Under the pieces are notes generated by a model. It worked only from the letters and a program-made list of their open reading frames with translations. It had not been told where the DNA came from and did no database searches. DNA of 21,796 nt, taken from the NCBI GenBank assembly GCA_016296675.1, contig JAEDIV010000023.1, forward strand, positions 1 through 21,796, in the 5' to 3' direction. Of the stretch, positions 1-6,389 are shown in pieces; position 1 is the first letter of the stretch; each line of letters begins with the position of its first letter. The stretch comes from Clostridia bacterium (lineage in GTDB: Bacteria; Bacillota; Clostridia; Christensenellales; Aristaeellaceae). The translations under genes were made by a program, and so were the position numbers.

Positions 1-21
1 ATTTCAGGGGATCGGCCCTTC

Positions 22-95
22 CCATCAAAAAAGGTACTTTTTTGATGGCTTGAAATTGCGATACGTCCTTAACAGCCGTATCGCAATTTTTTCTT
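22..95 (+). terminator. Hairpin terminator region at the left edge
   Basis: Two perfect inverted repeats lie here. The first pairs 22-32 with 38-48 (11 bp, AT-rich, 5 nt loop). The second pairs 53-65 with 77-89 (13 bp stem around GCGATACG, 11 nt loop) and runs into a T tract at 87-92 on the plus strand. The second reads as an intrinsic terminator for a plus-strand gene that ends before the window, and probably also closes the minus-strand ABC transporter operon, whose stop codon lies at 99. On the minus strand the stem is followed by only three T, so termination in that direction is less certain. Confidence 0.7.
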
Positions 96-98
96 TCC

Positions 99-821
99 TT
101 ACAGCACTTTTCGTAAAAAGTCCTGTGCGCGGGGAGATTGGGGATTTCCGAAAACTTCCGCCGGCGTTCCCTCTTCCATGATGATGCCTTCGTCCATGAA
201 AAGAACGCGGTCGCCGACTTCGCGGGCAAAGCCCATTTCGTGGGTGACGACCACCATCGTCATGCCGCTGACTGCAAGCTGCTTCATTACATCCAGAACC
301 TCGCCGACCATTTCGGGGTCAAGGGCGGAAGTGGGTTCGTCAAAGAGCATAACCTCAGGGTCCATCGCAAGCGCGCGGACGATGGCGATTCGCTGCTGCT
401 GACCGCCGGAGAGCTGTCTGGGATAGGCGTTGGCCTTATCGACCAGATTGACCCTTTCAAGAAGAGCCATGGCCTTGTCCTTGGCTTCGGGCTTGGTCAG
501 GATCTTGTGGTGAACCGGCGCAAGCATGATGTTTTCAAGCACGGTCTTGTGCGGGAAAAGGTTGAACTGCTGAAAAACCATGCCCATCCTTCGGCGCACT
601 CGGTTGATGTTGCATTTGGGATTCGTGATTTCGATGCCGTCCATCGTGATTTTGCCTTTGGTGGGCGTTTCAAGAAGGTTTAAGCATCTCAAAAACGTGG
701 ATTTACCGGAGCCGGACGGGCCGATAACGACGACCTTCTCACCCCTTTTGATATGCTGGTCGACGCCTTTTAAGACCTCGAGCGAGCCAAACGATTTATG
801 AAGATTCTCAACGAATATCAC
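99..821 (-). CDS. glnQ: Polar amino-acid ABC transporter, ATP-binding subunit (GlnQ/HisP type)
   Basis: This is the ATPase of an amino-acid importer; it hydrolyses ATP on the cytoplasmic face of the permease encoded just upstream. All family motifs are visible: Walker A GPSGSGKST (residues 34-42), Q-loop FQQFNLFPH, signature LSGGQQQR, Walker B VMLFDEPTSAL and the switch histidine in VVTHE. I start it at a GTG at 821, 10 nt after AAAGGAGG (832-838 on the complementary strand). That gives 240 residues, the usual length; the longer open frame to 875 would add 18 unconserved residues. Its start overlaps the end of the permease gene by 14 bp, so translation is probably coupled. Paralogues for glutamine, arginine, histidine and cystine cannot be told apart from the ATPase alone, so the symbol names the family, not the substrate. 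Confidence 0.93.
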   Translation of the reverse strand: MIFVENLHKSFGSLEVLKGVDQHIKRGEKVVVIGPSGSGKSTFLRCLNLLETPTKGKITMDGIEITNPKCNINRVRRRMGMVFQQFNLFPHKTVLENIMLAPVHHKILTKPEAKDKAMALLERVNLVDKANAYPRQLSGGQQQRIAIVRALAMDPEVMLFDEPTSALDPEMVGEVLDVMKQLAVSGMTMVVVTHEMGFAREVGDRVLFMDEGIIMEEGTPAEVFGNPQSPRAQDFLRKVL

Positions 822-2295
822 CCTGACGCAGCCTCCTTTCCACTCTGTTGAATACACGCGTAAGCGCGCTGACAATGATCAGGTACACAGCCGCGACCGT
901 AAGCAGCGGGAAGAACGCGGAATACGTTCTGCTTCTGATAAAGTCGCCGGCCTTGGTAAGGTCCATAAGTCCGATAAAGCCGACAACGGACGTTTCCTTA
1001 AGGAGCATGATAATCTCATTGAAAAGGGACGGGATGATGATCTTGATGGTCTGTGGAAGCACGATCAGCATCATCGTTACTCCGGCCGAAAGGCCCAAAG
1101 AGCGTCCGGCCTCGGTCTGTCCTTTATCAACAGCCAGAATGCCGCCGCGAACCATTTCGGATACATAGGCTGCGCTGTTAAGGCCAAAGGTAATGATTGC
1201 AACCGTGATCTTTGAAATGTCGGGCGAAGTAAGAATGACATAATACATGATCATCAGCTGAACGACAACAGGCGTTCCGCGAATGACGTCGACATAAATA
1301 GAGGAAATGCTCTGAAGGAATTTCCACTTTCCGATTTTTGCATTCGACAGACGCATAAGAGCGATTACACAACCCAGAATTGCGCCCAGAACCGCAGAAG
1401 AGACGGCAATCAGGACCGTTCTTCCAAGGCCCAGGAAAATCATCTGGTAGCGGTTTTCGTCGATCAGGTTCATTCTGAACTGACGCCATACGCCGAAGCC
1501 CGCTTTTCGAATGCTTCTCCACACGCGGTACAGCCACGTGGTTTCGAAAGTATTTTCCCACTTTTCATCGATAAAGCCGTTTGCATACACCTTTTCATAG
1601 GCTCTGTCAAAGGCGGAGATGATCTTTGCGGAATCTTTGCCGCCGATCAAATAGTATTCCTTGTTTTCAAAATCCGCCTTGCTTCCGTCAAGCAGCGTCA
1701 CTTCGCCCTTTTTGCTCAAATAGGCGGCAGTTCTGAAATAATCGGCTTTGTTCTCAGCTTCAAATACTTCCTGTTCAGCCTTCTCGTTCTCTACGGTGTT
1801 CTCGCCTGCAGCTTCAACGCTATCGCGGTTATTCGTCTCTTCTGCCAGCTTAAGTTCGTTTCCGCTTGAAACCTCTACGACTCTGGACAGCTTGCTTTCT
1901 TCCATCCAATAGCCCATCAGAAGCGTGATTTCGCCCTGATCCAGAAGCGAAAGCGCCTCTTCTTCACTTACCTGTACAAATGAATAATTGCGGTAATTCG
2001 CTTTCAGGAGGATTTCTTCGGCAACTTCAAGATCAAAGCCAATAACCTTTTCCTCCGTTTGGATTGCATGTGCAAGCCCTTCAAGCACATAGCCGACCTT
2101 AATTTCCTGTGCACCGCCTGTCATCTGAGCAAGCTGCGCAGCCTTTCCGCCGTCAACGGATTCCGTCTTCTTTTTGCCCAGAAGCGCATCCAGACCGCTC
2201 ATATCCAAAGTCGTTCCCGCGGAGCACACCGGCATAAGCGCAATAAGCACAGCCAGCACACAGACGAGCGCCTTTGCCCACTTTTTCAAGTCCAT
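808..2295 (-). CDS. Amino-acid ABC transporter permease with fused degenerate substrate-binding domain
   Basis: 495 residues. Residues 1-26 form a signal peptide or membrane anchor ending near PVCSAG. Residues about 60-260 resemble a family-3 solute-binding protein: they contain IKVGYV, IGFDLEVAEEILLKA and a C-terminal FDRAYEKVYANGFIDEKW. The stretch is interrupted by a very acidic, low-complexity segment (about residues 150-185), and the usual ligand-loop motifs are hard to find. Residues about 275-495 are a HisM/GlnP-type permease with several hydrophobic helices and the EAA loop (TEAGRSLGLSAG...VLPQ, near residue 394) that docks the ATPase. Fused binding-protein/permease proteins are known in Firmicutes. 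Here the binding domain looks eroded and a separate binding protein is encoded upstream. GAGAGGGG precedes the ATG very closely. The permease call is firm; ligand binding by the fused domain is uncertain. Confidence 0.88.
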   Translation of the reverse strand: MDLKKWAKALVCVLAVLIALMPVCSAGTTLDMSGLDALLGKKKTESVDGGKAAQLAQMTGGAQEIKVGYVLEGLAHAIQTEEKVIGFDLEVAEEILLKANYRNYSFVQVSEEEALSLLDQGEITLLMGYWMEESKLSRVVEVSSGNELKLAEETNNRDSVEAAGENTVENEKAEQEVFEAENKADYFRTAAYLSKKGEVTLLDGSKADFENKEYYLIGGKDSAKIISAFDRAYEKVYANGFIDEKWENTFETTWLYRVWRSIRKAGFGVWRQFRMNLIDENRYQMIFLGLGRTVLIAVSSAVLGAILGCVIALMRLSNAKIGKWKFLQSISSIYVDVIRGTPVVVQLMIMYYVILTSPDISKITVAIITFGLNSAAYVSEMVRGGILAVDKGQTEAGRSLGLSAGVTMMLIVLPQTIKIIIPSLFNEIIMLLKETSVVGFIGLMDLTKAGDFIRSRTYSAFFPLLTVAAVYLIIVSALTRVFNRVERRLRQGDIR

Positions 2296-2329
2296 TCCCC
2301 TCTCAAAAAAAGGTTATAACATCCAATTA

Positions 2330-2359
2330 GCCGCCGACCGCATTATCGCGGTCGGCGGC
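2330..2359 (-). promoter_or_regulatory. GC-rich hairpin between binding-protein and permease genes
   Basis: A perfect 12 bp inverted repeat (2330-2341 with 2348-2359, arm GCCGCCGACCGC) encloses a 6 nt loop. It sits in the 89 bp gap between the binding-protein stop and the permease start. On the transcribed minus strand the T run comes only about 14 nt after the stem, so it is not a classical terminator. Such intercistronic hairpins commonly protect the upstream message or partially terminate, giving more binding protein than permease. That role is inferred from position. Confidence 0.65.
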
Positions 2360-2384
2360 CAACGAAATTCAGTTGCTTAAGCGA

Positions 2385-3806
2385 TTATTCCTCGCCGAAC
2401 CACATTTCGTACAGCGCATCGTAGTAGCCGCCTTCCATGATGGTGGCAAGAGCACTGTCAACTTCTGCGATCAGCTCTTCGTTTCCAAGGGCAGCGGCAA
2501 TGCCGTACATTTCCTCGGATACGTTCTCATCAAGGATCTTGAGCTCTGCGTAGGGAGCGGCATAAACCTTGGCAGGTTCTGCGTCGGTAACAACTGCGTC
2601 GAGGCGGCCCGCTACCAGGTCGATAACCGCGTCAAGCGCCTTGTTGTATCTTTCAACAGTAGCATCAGCCAGATTCTCGGTTACGTAAAGATCGCCGGTG
2701 GTGCCCATCTGAACGCCGATCTTCTTGCCGTTGAGGTTGTCAAAGCTTGCAATTTCGCTGTCGGCCTTAACGATGATCTTCTGGGAAGCATTGAAGTAAG
2801 GCGCGGAGAACAGCGCGTTTTCAAGGCGTTCTTCGGTGATGGTCATAGCTGCGATGGCAAGGTCGATTCTGCCGGACTCAAGGGCGGGCAGAAGAGCGTC
2901 GAAATCGATGGAGATGATTTCGAAATCATAGCCAAGGGCAGTCATGATCATTTCGATCAGGTCTGCATCAAAGCCGTCGATTTCGCCGGCTTCATTGAAG
3001 TACTCAAAGGGCGCAAACTCCGCGTTGGTGCCTACAACAACCTTCTTCACTTCTTCCGCTTCTTCCTCACCGAACCACATCTGATAAAGCGCATCATAGT
3101 AGCCGCCTTCGATGATGGCAGCAAGCGCTGTGTCAACCTGAGCGATCAGTTCTTCGTTTCCAAGGGCAGCGGCGATGCCGTACATTTCCTCGGATACGTT
3201 CTCGTCAAGGATCTTGAGCTCTGCGTAGGGAGCAGCATAAACCTTGGCAGGTTCTGCGTCGGTAACAACTGCGTCGAGGCGACCGGCTACCAGGTCGATA
3301 ACCGCGTCAAGCGCCTTGTTGTATCTTTCTACAGTGGCTTCGGGGAGATTCTCGGTTACGTAAAGATCGCCGGTGGTGCCCATCTGAACGCCGATCTTTT
3401 TACCGTTGAGCTCAGAGAAGGTGGAAACTTCGCTGTCAACGCCGACGATGATCTTCTGGGAAGCGTTGAAATAAGGCGCGGAGAACAGCGCGTTTTCAAG
3501 GCGCTCCTCAGTGATGGTCATGGCAGCGATGGAAAGATCGATTCTGCCGGATTCAAGGGCGGGCAGAAGGGCGTCGAAATCGATGGAGATGATTTCGAAA
3601 TCATAGCCAAGAACGGTCATGATCATTTCCATAAGATCTGCATCAAAGCCGTCGATTTCGCCGGCTTCGTTGAAGTACTCAAAGGGCGCAAACTCCGCAT
3701 TGGTGCCGATAACGATCTTATTGGCGTTTTCCTCTGCGACTTCCGCAAAAGAAACACAGCCGAGCGCAAGAATAAGCGCTACGAGCATTGCAAATACCTT
3801 TTTCAT
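2385..3806 (-). CDS. Tandem two-domain solute-binding protein of an amino-acid ABC transporter
   Basis: 473-residue exported protein that should capture a polar amino acid for the downstream permease and ATPase. Residues 1-21 form a signal peptide (MKKVFAMLVALILALGCVSFA). The Cys17 context (ALGC) is a poor lipobox, so it may be a lipoprotein or a signal-peptidase-I product cut after SFA. The mature part is two family-3 (SBP_bac_3) domains, residues 30-254 and 255-473, both starting with GTNAEFAPFEYF and both keeping the DLxIAAMTITEERLENALFS and GTTGDLYVTENL signatures. I count 19 differences over about 219 aligned residues. RBS AGGAGG at 3814-3819 lies 7 nt from the ATG at 3806. Most family members have one domain of about 250 residues, so this is double length. 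The substrate is not readable from sequence. Confidence 0.93.
   Translation of the reverse strand: MKKVFAMLVALILALGCVSFAEVAEENANKIVIGTNAEFAPFEYFNEAGEIDGFDADLMEMIMTVLGYDFEIISIDFDALLPALESGRIDLSIAAMTITEERLENALFSAPYFNASQKIIVGVDSEVSTFSELNGKKIGVQMGTTGDLYVTENLPEATVERYNKALDAVIDLVAGRLDAVVTDAEPAKVYAAPYAELKILDENVSEEMYGIAAALGNEELIAQVDTALAAIIEGGYYDALYQMWFGEEEAEEVKKVVVGTNAEFAPFEYFNEAGEIDGFDADLIEMIMTALGYDFEIISIDFDALLPALESGRIDLAIAAMTITEERLENALFSAPYFNASQKIIVKADSEIASFDNLNGKKIGVQMGTTGDLYVTENLADATVERYNKALDAVIDLVAGRLDAVVTDAEPAKVYAAPYAELKILDENVSEEMYGIAAALGNEELIAEVDSALATIMEGGYYDALYEMWFGEE
2388..3719 (-). repeat. 675 bp in-frame tandem duplication inside the binding-protein gene
   Basis: Copy 1 (3045-3719) and copy 2 (2388-3044) align with a constant offset of 675 bp (225 codons). 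For example, the block around 3691 recurs at 3016. Long stretches are identical or differ only by silent third-position changes. The copies differ most at residues 120-135 of copy 1 (GVDSEVSTFSELNG against KADSEIASFDNLNG). Scattered silent differences argue against an assembly artefact and point to an older duplication, or to one homogenised by gene conversion. Confidence 0.92.
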
Positions 3807-3840
3807 GAAAACAGCCTCCTAAAATAAAAAGAATGCTGAA

Positions 3841-3869
3841 AGTATAAACCCGATCAGCATATTTGTCAA
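3841..3869 (-). promoter_or_regulatory. Sigma-A promoter of the amino-acid transporter operon
   Basis: On the minus strand a consensus -35 TTGACA (3864-3869), a 17 bp spacer and -10 TATACT (3841-3846) lie 35 bp upstream of the binding-protein start codon. A 7 bp inverted repeat ATGCTGA/TCAGCAT (3833-3839 and 3854-3860) straddles the -10 and could be an operator. Confidence 0.85.
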
Positions 3870-3908
3870 TAGCAAAATTTATTTTTATGCGTTAATTCCA
3901 TGTTTTGT

Positions 3909-3975
3909 TGCATATATTCTGCATATTTGCACGTTATTATGCGCATACAATGCATATATGCATGATTCCTGCATG
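3909..3975 (-). promoter_or_regulatory. Cluster of TGCATA palindromes resembling ARG boxes
   Basis: Upstream of the transporter promoter, TGCATA or a close variant recurs at 3909, 3920, 3951, 3959 and 3970. It includes the perfect palindromes ATGCATATATGCAT (3950-3963) and TATGCGCATA (3938-3947) and the near-palindrome TGCATATTTGCA (3920-3931). The first two repeats are 11 bp apart, one helical turn. ArgR/AhrC sites in Firmicutes are paired boxes of roughly TGNATwwwwATNCA form, so arginine-responsive control is plausible but unproven. The region could also act on the divergent tRNA promoter. Confidence 0.45.
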
Positions 3976-4025
3976 ATAATTCCTTGTTTCGCGTAATTTT
4001 ATTTGTTAATCTTTTGTAATACCAC

Positions 4026-4054
4026 TTGCAAAACAGGTCAAAGTATAGTATTAT
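4026..4054 (+). promoter_or_regulatory. Promoter of the tRNA-Thr gene
   Basis: TTGCAA (4026-4031), a 17 bp spacer and TATTAT (4049-4054) place a start site near 4061, about 18 bp before the mature tRNA 5' end. The surrounding DNA is AT-rich, and the promoter diverges from the transporter promoter. Confidence 0.65.
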
Positions 4055-4078
4055 ATATCTCGCGCCGAACAAAGATAT

Positions 4079-4151
<73 letters not shown>

Positions 4152-4155
4152 CTTG

Positions 4156-4188
4156 AGGACTTGCATGATTGCAAGTCCTTTTTCTTTT
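4156..4188 (+). terminator. Intrinsic terminator of tRNA-Thr
   Basis: A perfect 10 bp stem AGGACTTGCA/TGCAAGTCCT (4156-4165, 4170-4179) with a TGAT loop is followed by TTTTTCTTTT, only 4 nt after the tRNA. Confidence 0.93.
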
Positions 4189-4215
4189 GTCTCTCCCACT
4201 TCTGACAATTGAAAA

Positions 4216-4257
4216 GCCGCGAGGATTCATTTTTTATGACCTCGCGGCGTTTTTTTG
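4216..4257 (+). terminator. Second GC-rich intrinsic terminator
   Basis: The 9 bp stem GCCGCGAGG/CCTCGCGGC (4216-4224, 4240-4248) with a 15 nt T-rich loop is followed by a run of seven T. No gene lies between it and the tRNA terminator. It is either a back-up terminator or belongs to a gene that has been deleted at this scar. Confidence 0.85.
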
Positions 4258-4302
4258 CGTTTTTTTCAGAAATATAGTCAGCTTTTTCTTATCAGACAGT
4301 TG

Positions 4303-4360
4303 AAAAAAGTCTGTTGACAACTGACTTTTTTGCCTTTCTCCCTAATCATTTCAGTTGTCA
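4303..4360. repeat. Nested inverted repeats beside the integrase relic
   Basis: AAAAAAGTC (4303-4311) pairs with GACTTTTTT (4323-4331), and TGACAACTGA (4315-4324) pairs perfectly with TCAGTTGTCA (4351-4360), which overlaps the integrase stop codon. They could be a weak terminator for the integrase or recombinase arm sites. An imperfect direct repeat (4202-4216 and 4293-4307, TTGAAAA core) lies nearby. Confidence 0.5.
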
Positions 4361-4810
4361 GTTTTCAGTCCATATGCCTCTGCAATTGGCATAGCAGTGT
4401 TCGCCCTTCGCTGACGATTTTTCACATAGTGTTTCAAGGTCATGCTGCCGTTGTATGTCCTGCCGCAAATTGTGTTTGCTTTATATCTTTCGTAGTATCG
4501 TAGATGTCCGTCAGCACAGTTACGCGAAACCATCTGGGTGTAATTGTTTCTTCAAATCCTGTTTCACGCTTTATGCGCTGACACATCCTCCGCAACTGTG
4601 TATATGTCAAAGGTTCCCTGCCGCCCAAAACAAACATCTCCTGAGCACCCTTTTCAAGATGTTGGATAATCTGCGGAACAAGGTCAAGTTCGCGAACACT
4701 CGCTTCTGTTTTCGTATCCTTAATATGCGTTTGATTCCGGGTAGGATGCGTTACCGCTCGTTCATTACTTATTGTCCTTTCATGCTCGTCCAAAGGCCTT
4801 TCAAACCAGT
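4351..4810 (-). pseudogene. Tyrosine recombinase/integrase, C-terminal relic with frameshift
   Basis: Read on the minus strand from about 4810, the frame encodes the catalytic part of a phage/ICE-type integrase: HIKDTKTEASVRELDLVP, then REPLTYTQLRRMCQRI, ITPRWFRVTVLTDIYDTTKD and AAGHTTAA. The frame then stops at 4440. The expected continuation MTLKHYVKNRQRRANTAM, which carries the catalytic tyrosine in KHYVK, follows immediately in another frame and ends at 4351. The catalytic arginine (WFRVT), the GH histidine and the Tyr are therefore all present but split by an indel near 4440. The N-terminal half is missing. Upstream of about 4810 the minus frame is only the antisense of a hydrolase relic. 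This is a dead integrase left from a lost mobile element, beside a tRNA gene. Confidence 0.85.
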
Positions 4811-4812
4811 AT

Positions 4813-5267
4813 GTGTACAGTGAAAGCGAACTCGCGCCTGAAAACAAAGGGCCCGCCAATTTCCTGATTCCCCCGATTCTCAAAGAAAGCGCGTCAGGCG
4901 GCCTGATTTCATCTGTCGACGACTATATGGCGTTTCAGGAGGCGCTTTGCAGGGAAAATGCGCTTCTTCGCAAGCGAACCACGGACCTTATGCGCCTTGA
5001 CCAATTAAAGGGCTCCATGCGCGAAGGCTACGGCTACACAGCCTCGGCATGGGCTATGGACTCGGCGTAAGAACCGTCATCAGCCAGGCCGAATGCGGCG
5101 TACCCATCGGCTTCGGCCCCTATGGCTGGGGCAGCGCAGCGGGCACCTACGGCTCCATTGACCCTGAAAACAAGCTCACCATTTTCTATGCCCAGTCCTA
5201 TTTCAGCCCGAACGATTTAAGACTGCATCACTCTTTAAGAAACGTGATTTATACCTGCAAGTTCTGA
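4813..5267 (+). pseudogene. Serine hydrolase / beta-lactamase-family protein, broken fragment
   Basis: Two plus-strand frames, 4813-5070 and 5049-5267, together read as the C-terminal third of a class-C-like serine hydrolase. The first carries GGLISSVDDYMAFQEAL. The second carries GYGLGVRT and GWGSAAGTYGSIDPENK, the region that matches the family's C-terminal HxG/KTG strand. A one-base shift near 5035-5050 separates them: the first frame ends at an in-frame TAA at 5070. The N-terminal catalytic SxxK half is absent, cut at the junction with the integrase relic near 4810. There is no credible start or ribosome site. It is probably not functional. Confidence 0.82.
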
Positions 5268-5357
5268 TAAACGCCCGTGCATCGAAAAATGATGTGCGGG
5301 CGTCTTTGTATCTTCTCCGCATGCCATCCGCCCTTTTTTGCTGTATATCTCAGAATT

Positions 5358-5389
5358 ATATTGCATTTTATGCAATATAATGCTATAAT
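5358..5389 (+). promoter_or_regulatory. Promoter with overlapping palindrome for the secreted-protein gene
   Basis: TTGCAT (5361-5366), a 17 bp spacer and a perfect TATAAT (5384-5389) precede the next gene. A 9 bp inverted repeat ATATTGCAT/ATGCAATAT (5358-5366, 5370-5378) covers the -35 box and looks like an operator. TGTTAACA follows just downstream of the -10. Confidence 0.75.
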
Positions 5390-5415
5390 TTTGTTAACAG
5401 CAAGGAGGTATCATT

Positions 5416-6153
5416 ATGATCAAGAGAATCTTCATCTTCATTCTGGTTCTGTCATTTCTGATTCCCATCGCTTATAGCGAAAACTGGCAAGCACCGGCCC
5501 TCAAGAATCCGCAGGACGCGTATGAGTATTATGTAGAAGAAACCGACGGCAGCGATCAGATGATTTTCGGCGTGATCGATATCATGAACGAAGAAGCAGC
5601 CATCGCCGAAGAACACGGCGCGGTCAAATTCATAATGTCTTTCATAGGCCCGGACGGCACGCCCATGATCACCACATACAATTACCTGCAAAAATCCGAA
5701 TTTGGAAATGTTCACATTATGGAAACCACCAATCAGGGCGAAACCAGCATCGTATACAATATCGGAACCAAAATGTATCAGCTCCAGGAGGACACCATTT
5801 CGGTCACCGACAACGGCTATACCCCTGAAGAAGCCGACTGGTTCTGGAACAGCTACATCTTTCCCTTCGGCAATTTGGAAGTTTTGAACGGCGTCCGGCA
5901 GGACGAGAACGGCTATACGTATTTCCTGATCAAAAGCGATGATACCATGACGTTTGAATACGTTGTCGGCGACGGCATGAAGATCAAGCAGCTTCGCGTG
6001 TATTACTCAGACGGAAGCGGAAATCTCGAACTTGCCATTCTCGTAGACTACGGCGTAAGCGAAGCGCAGCCGCTTCCACAGGATCTGATTGATTTTCTTG
6101 CGCAAACCGCCGAATCCGCTCCCTCAATGAACAAATCCTTCAATGATGCATAA
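5416..6153 (+). CDS. Secreted protein of unknown function
   Basis: 245 residues with a clear type-I signal peptide (MIKRIFIFILVLSFLIPIAYS, cleavage likely before ENW) and no further membrane segment. The mature part is acidic and rich in beta-prone stretches such as IVYNIGTKMYQLQED and YTYFLIKSDDTMTFEYVVGDG. That pattern recalls LolA/RseB-like or other lipid- or protein-binding beta folds, but I do not recognise the family. It has no cysteine and no obvious catalytic motif. The start is supported by AAGGAGG at 5402-5408 and the sigma-A promoter above. It appears monocistronic; the convergent hydrogenase cluster lies beyond a MITE. Function is open: an extracytoplasmic binding or sensing role is only a guess. 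Confidence 0.85.
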   Translation: MIKRIFIFILVLSFLIPIAYSENWQAPALKNPQDAYEYYVEETDGSDQMIFGVIDIMNEEAAIAEEHGAVKFIMSFIGPDGTPMITTYNYLQKSEFGNVHIMETTNQGETSIVYNIGTKMYQLQEDTISVTDNGYTPEEADWFWNSYIFPFGNLEVLNGVRQDENGYTYFLIKSDDTMTFEYVVGDGMKIKQLRVYYSDGSGNLELAILVDYGVSEAQPLPQDLIDFLAQTAESAPSMNKSFNDA

Positions 6154-6177
6154 TTTGTCTTCATTGCCCGGCAAGTC

Positions 6178-6366
6178 AAAAGAGGCTGTTTCATTAAGAA
6201 GAAAACCTCAAAAAAGCATCAATGCGGGACGGGAAACCCGTCCCCTACAGGAAGAAACCATCGCGCTTCCGTTGTAGGGGACGGGTTTCCCGTCCCGAAA
6301 TCTTAGATTGTTTCATGAAGATACACAAAATCCGGAGTTTAAAAGTATTTTGAGACAGCCCCTTTT
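6178..6366. mobile_element. MITE-like non-coding element with terminal inverted repeats
   Basis: The 16 bp ends AAAAGAGGCTGTTTCA (6178-6193) and TGAGACAGCCCCTTTT (6351-6366) are inverted repeats with 14 of 16 matches. The GGCTGTNTCA core is typical of ends of Firmicutes insertion sequences. The ~190 bp interior has no gene and contains a large palindrome. No clear target duplication is visible. It sits between two convergent genes and may act as a bidirectional terminator. Confidence 0.7.
6225..6297. repeat. 25 bp perfect inverted repeat of self-complementary arms
   Basis: Arm 6225-6249 pairs perfectly with 6273-6297 around a 23 nt loop. Each arm also contains its own hairpin (GGGACGGG AAA CCCGTCCC), so the RNA could switch between one long stem and two short ones. 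For minus-strand transcripts a run of six T follows about 10 nt after the stem. Confidence 0.9.
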
Positions 6367-6389
6367 TGTGTTTTCTTTTTATACGCCGT

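Noticed and set aside
2373..3827. 484-codon open frame on the plus strand opposite the binding-protein gene
   Set aside because: It is the antisense of a clear, duplicated binding protein, has no ribosome site and its internal repeat only mirrors the duplication.
3909..3975. CRISPR-like repeat array
   Set aside because: Units are only 6-14 bp with irregular spacing and palindromic; they look like operator sites, and no cas genes are present.
3866..4072. Small frame in the AT-rich region between transporter and tRNA
   Set aside because: It covers two promoters and the TGCATA repeats, has no ribosome site and low-complexity composition.
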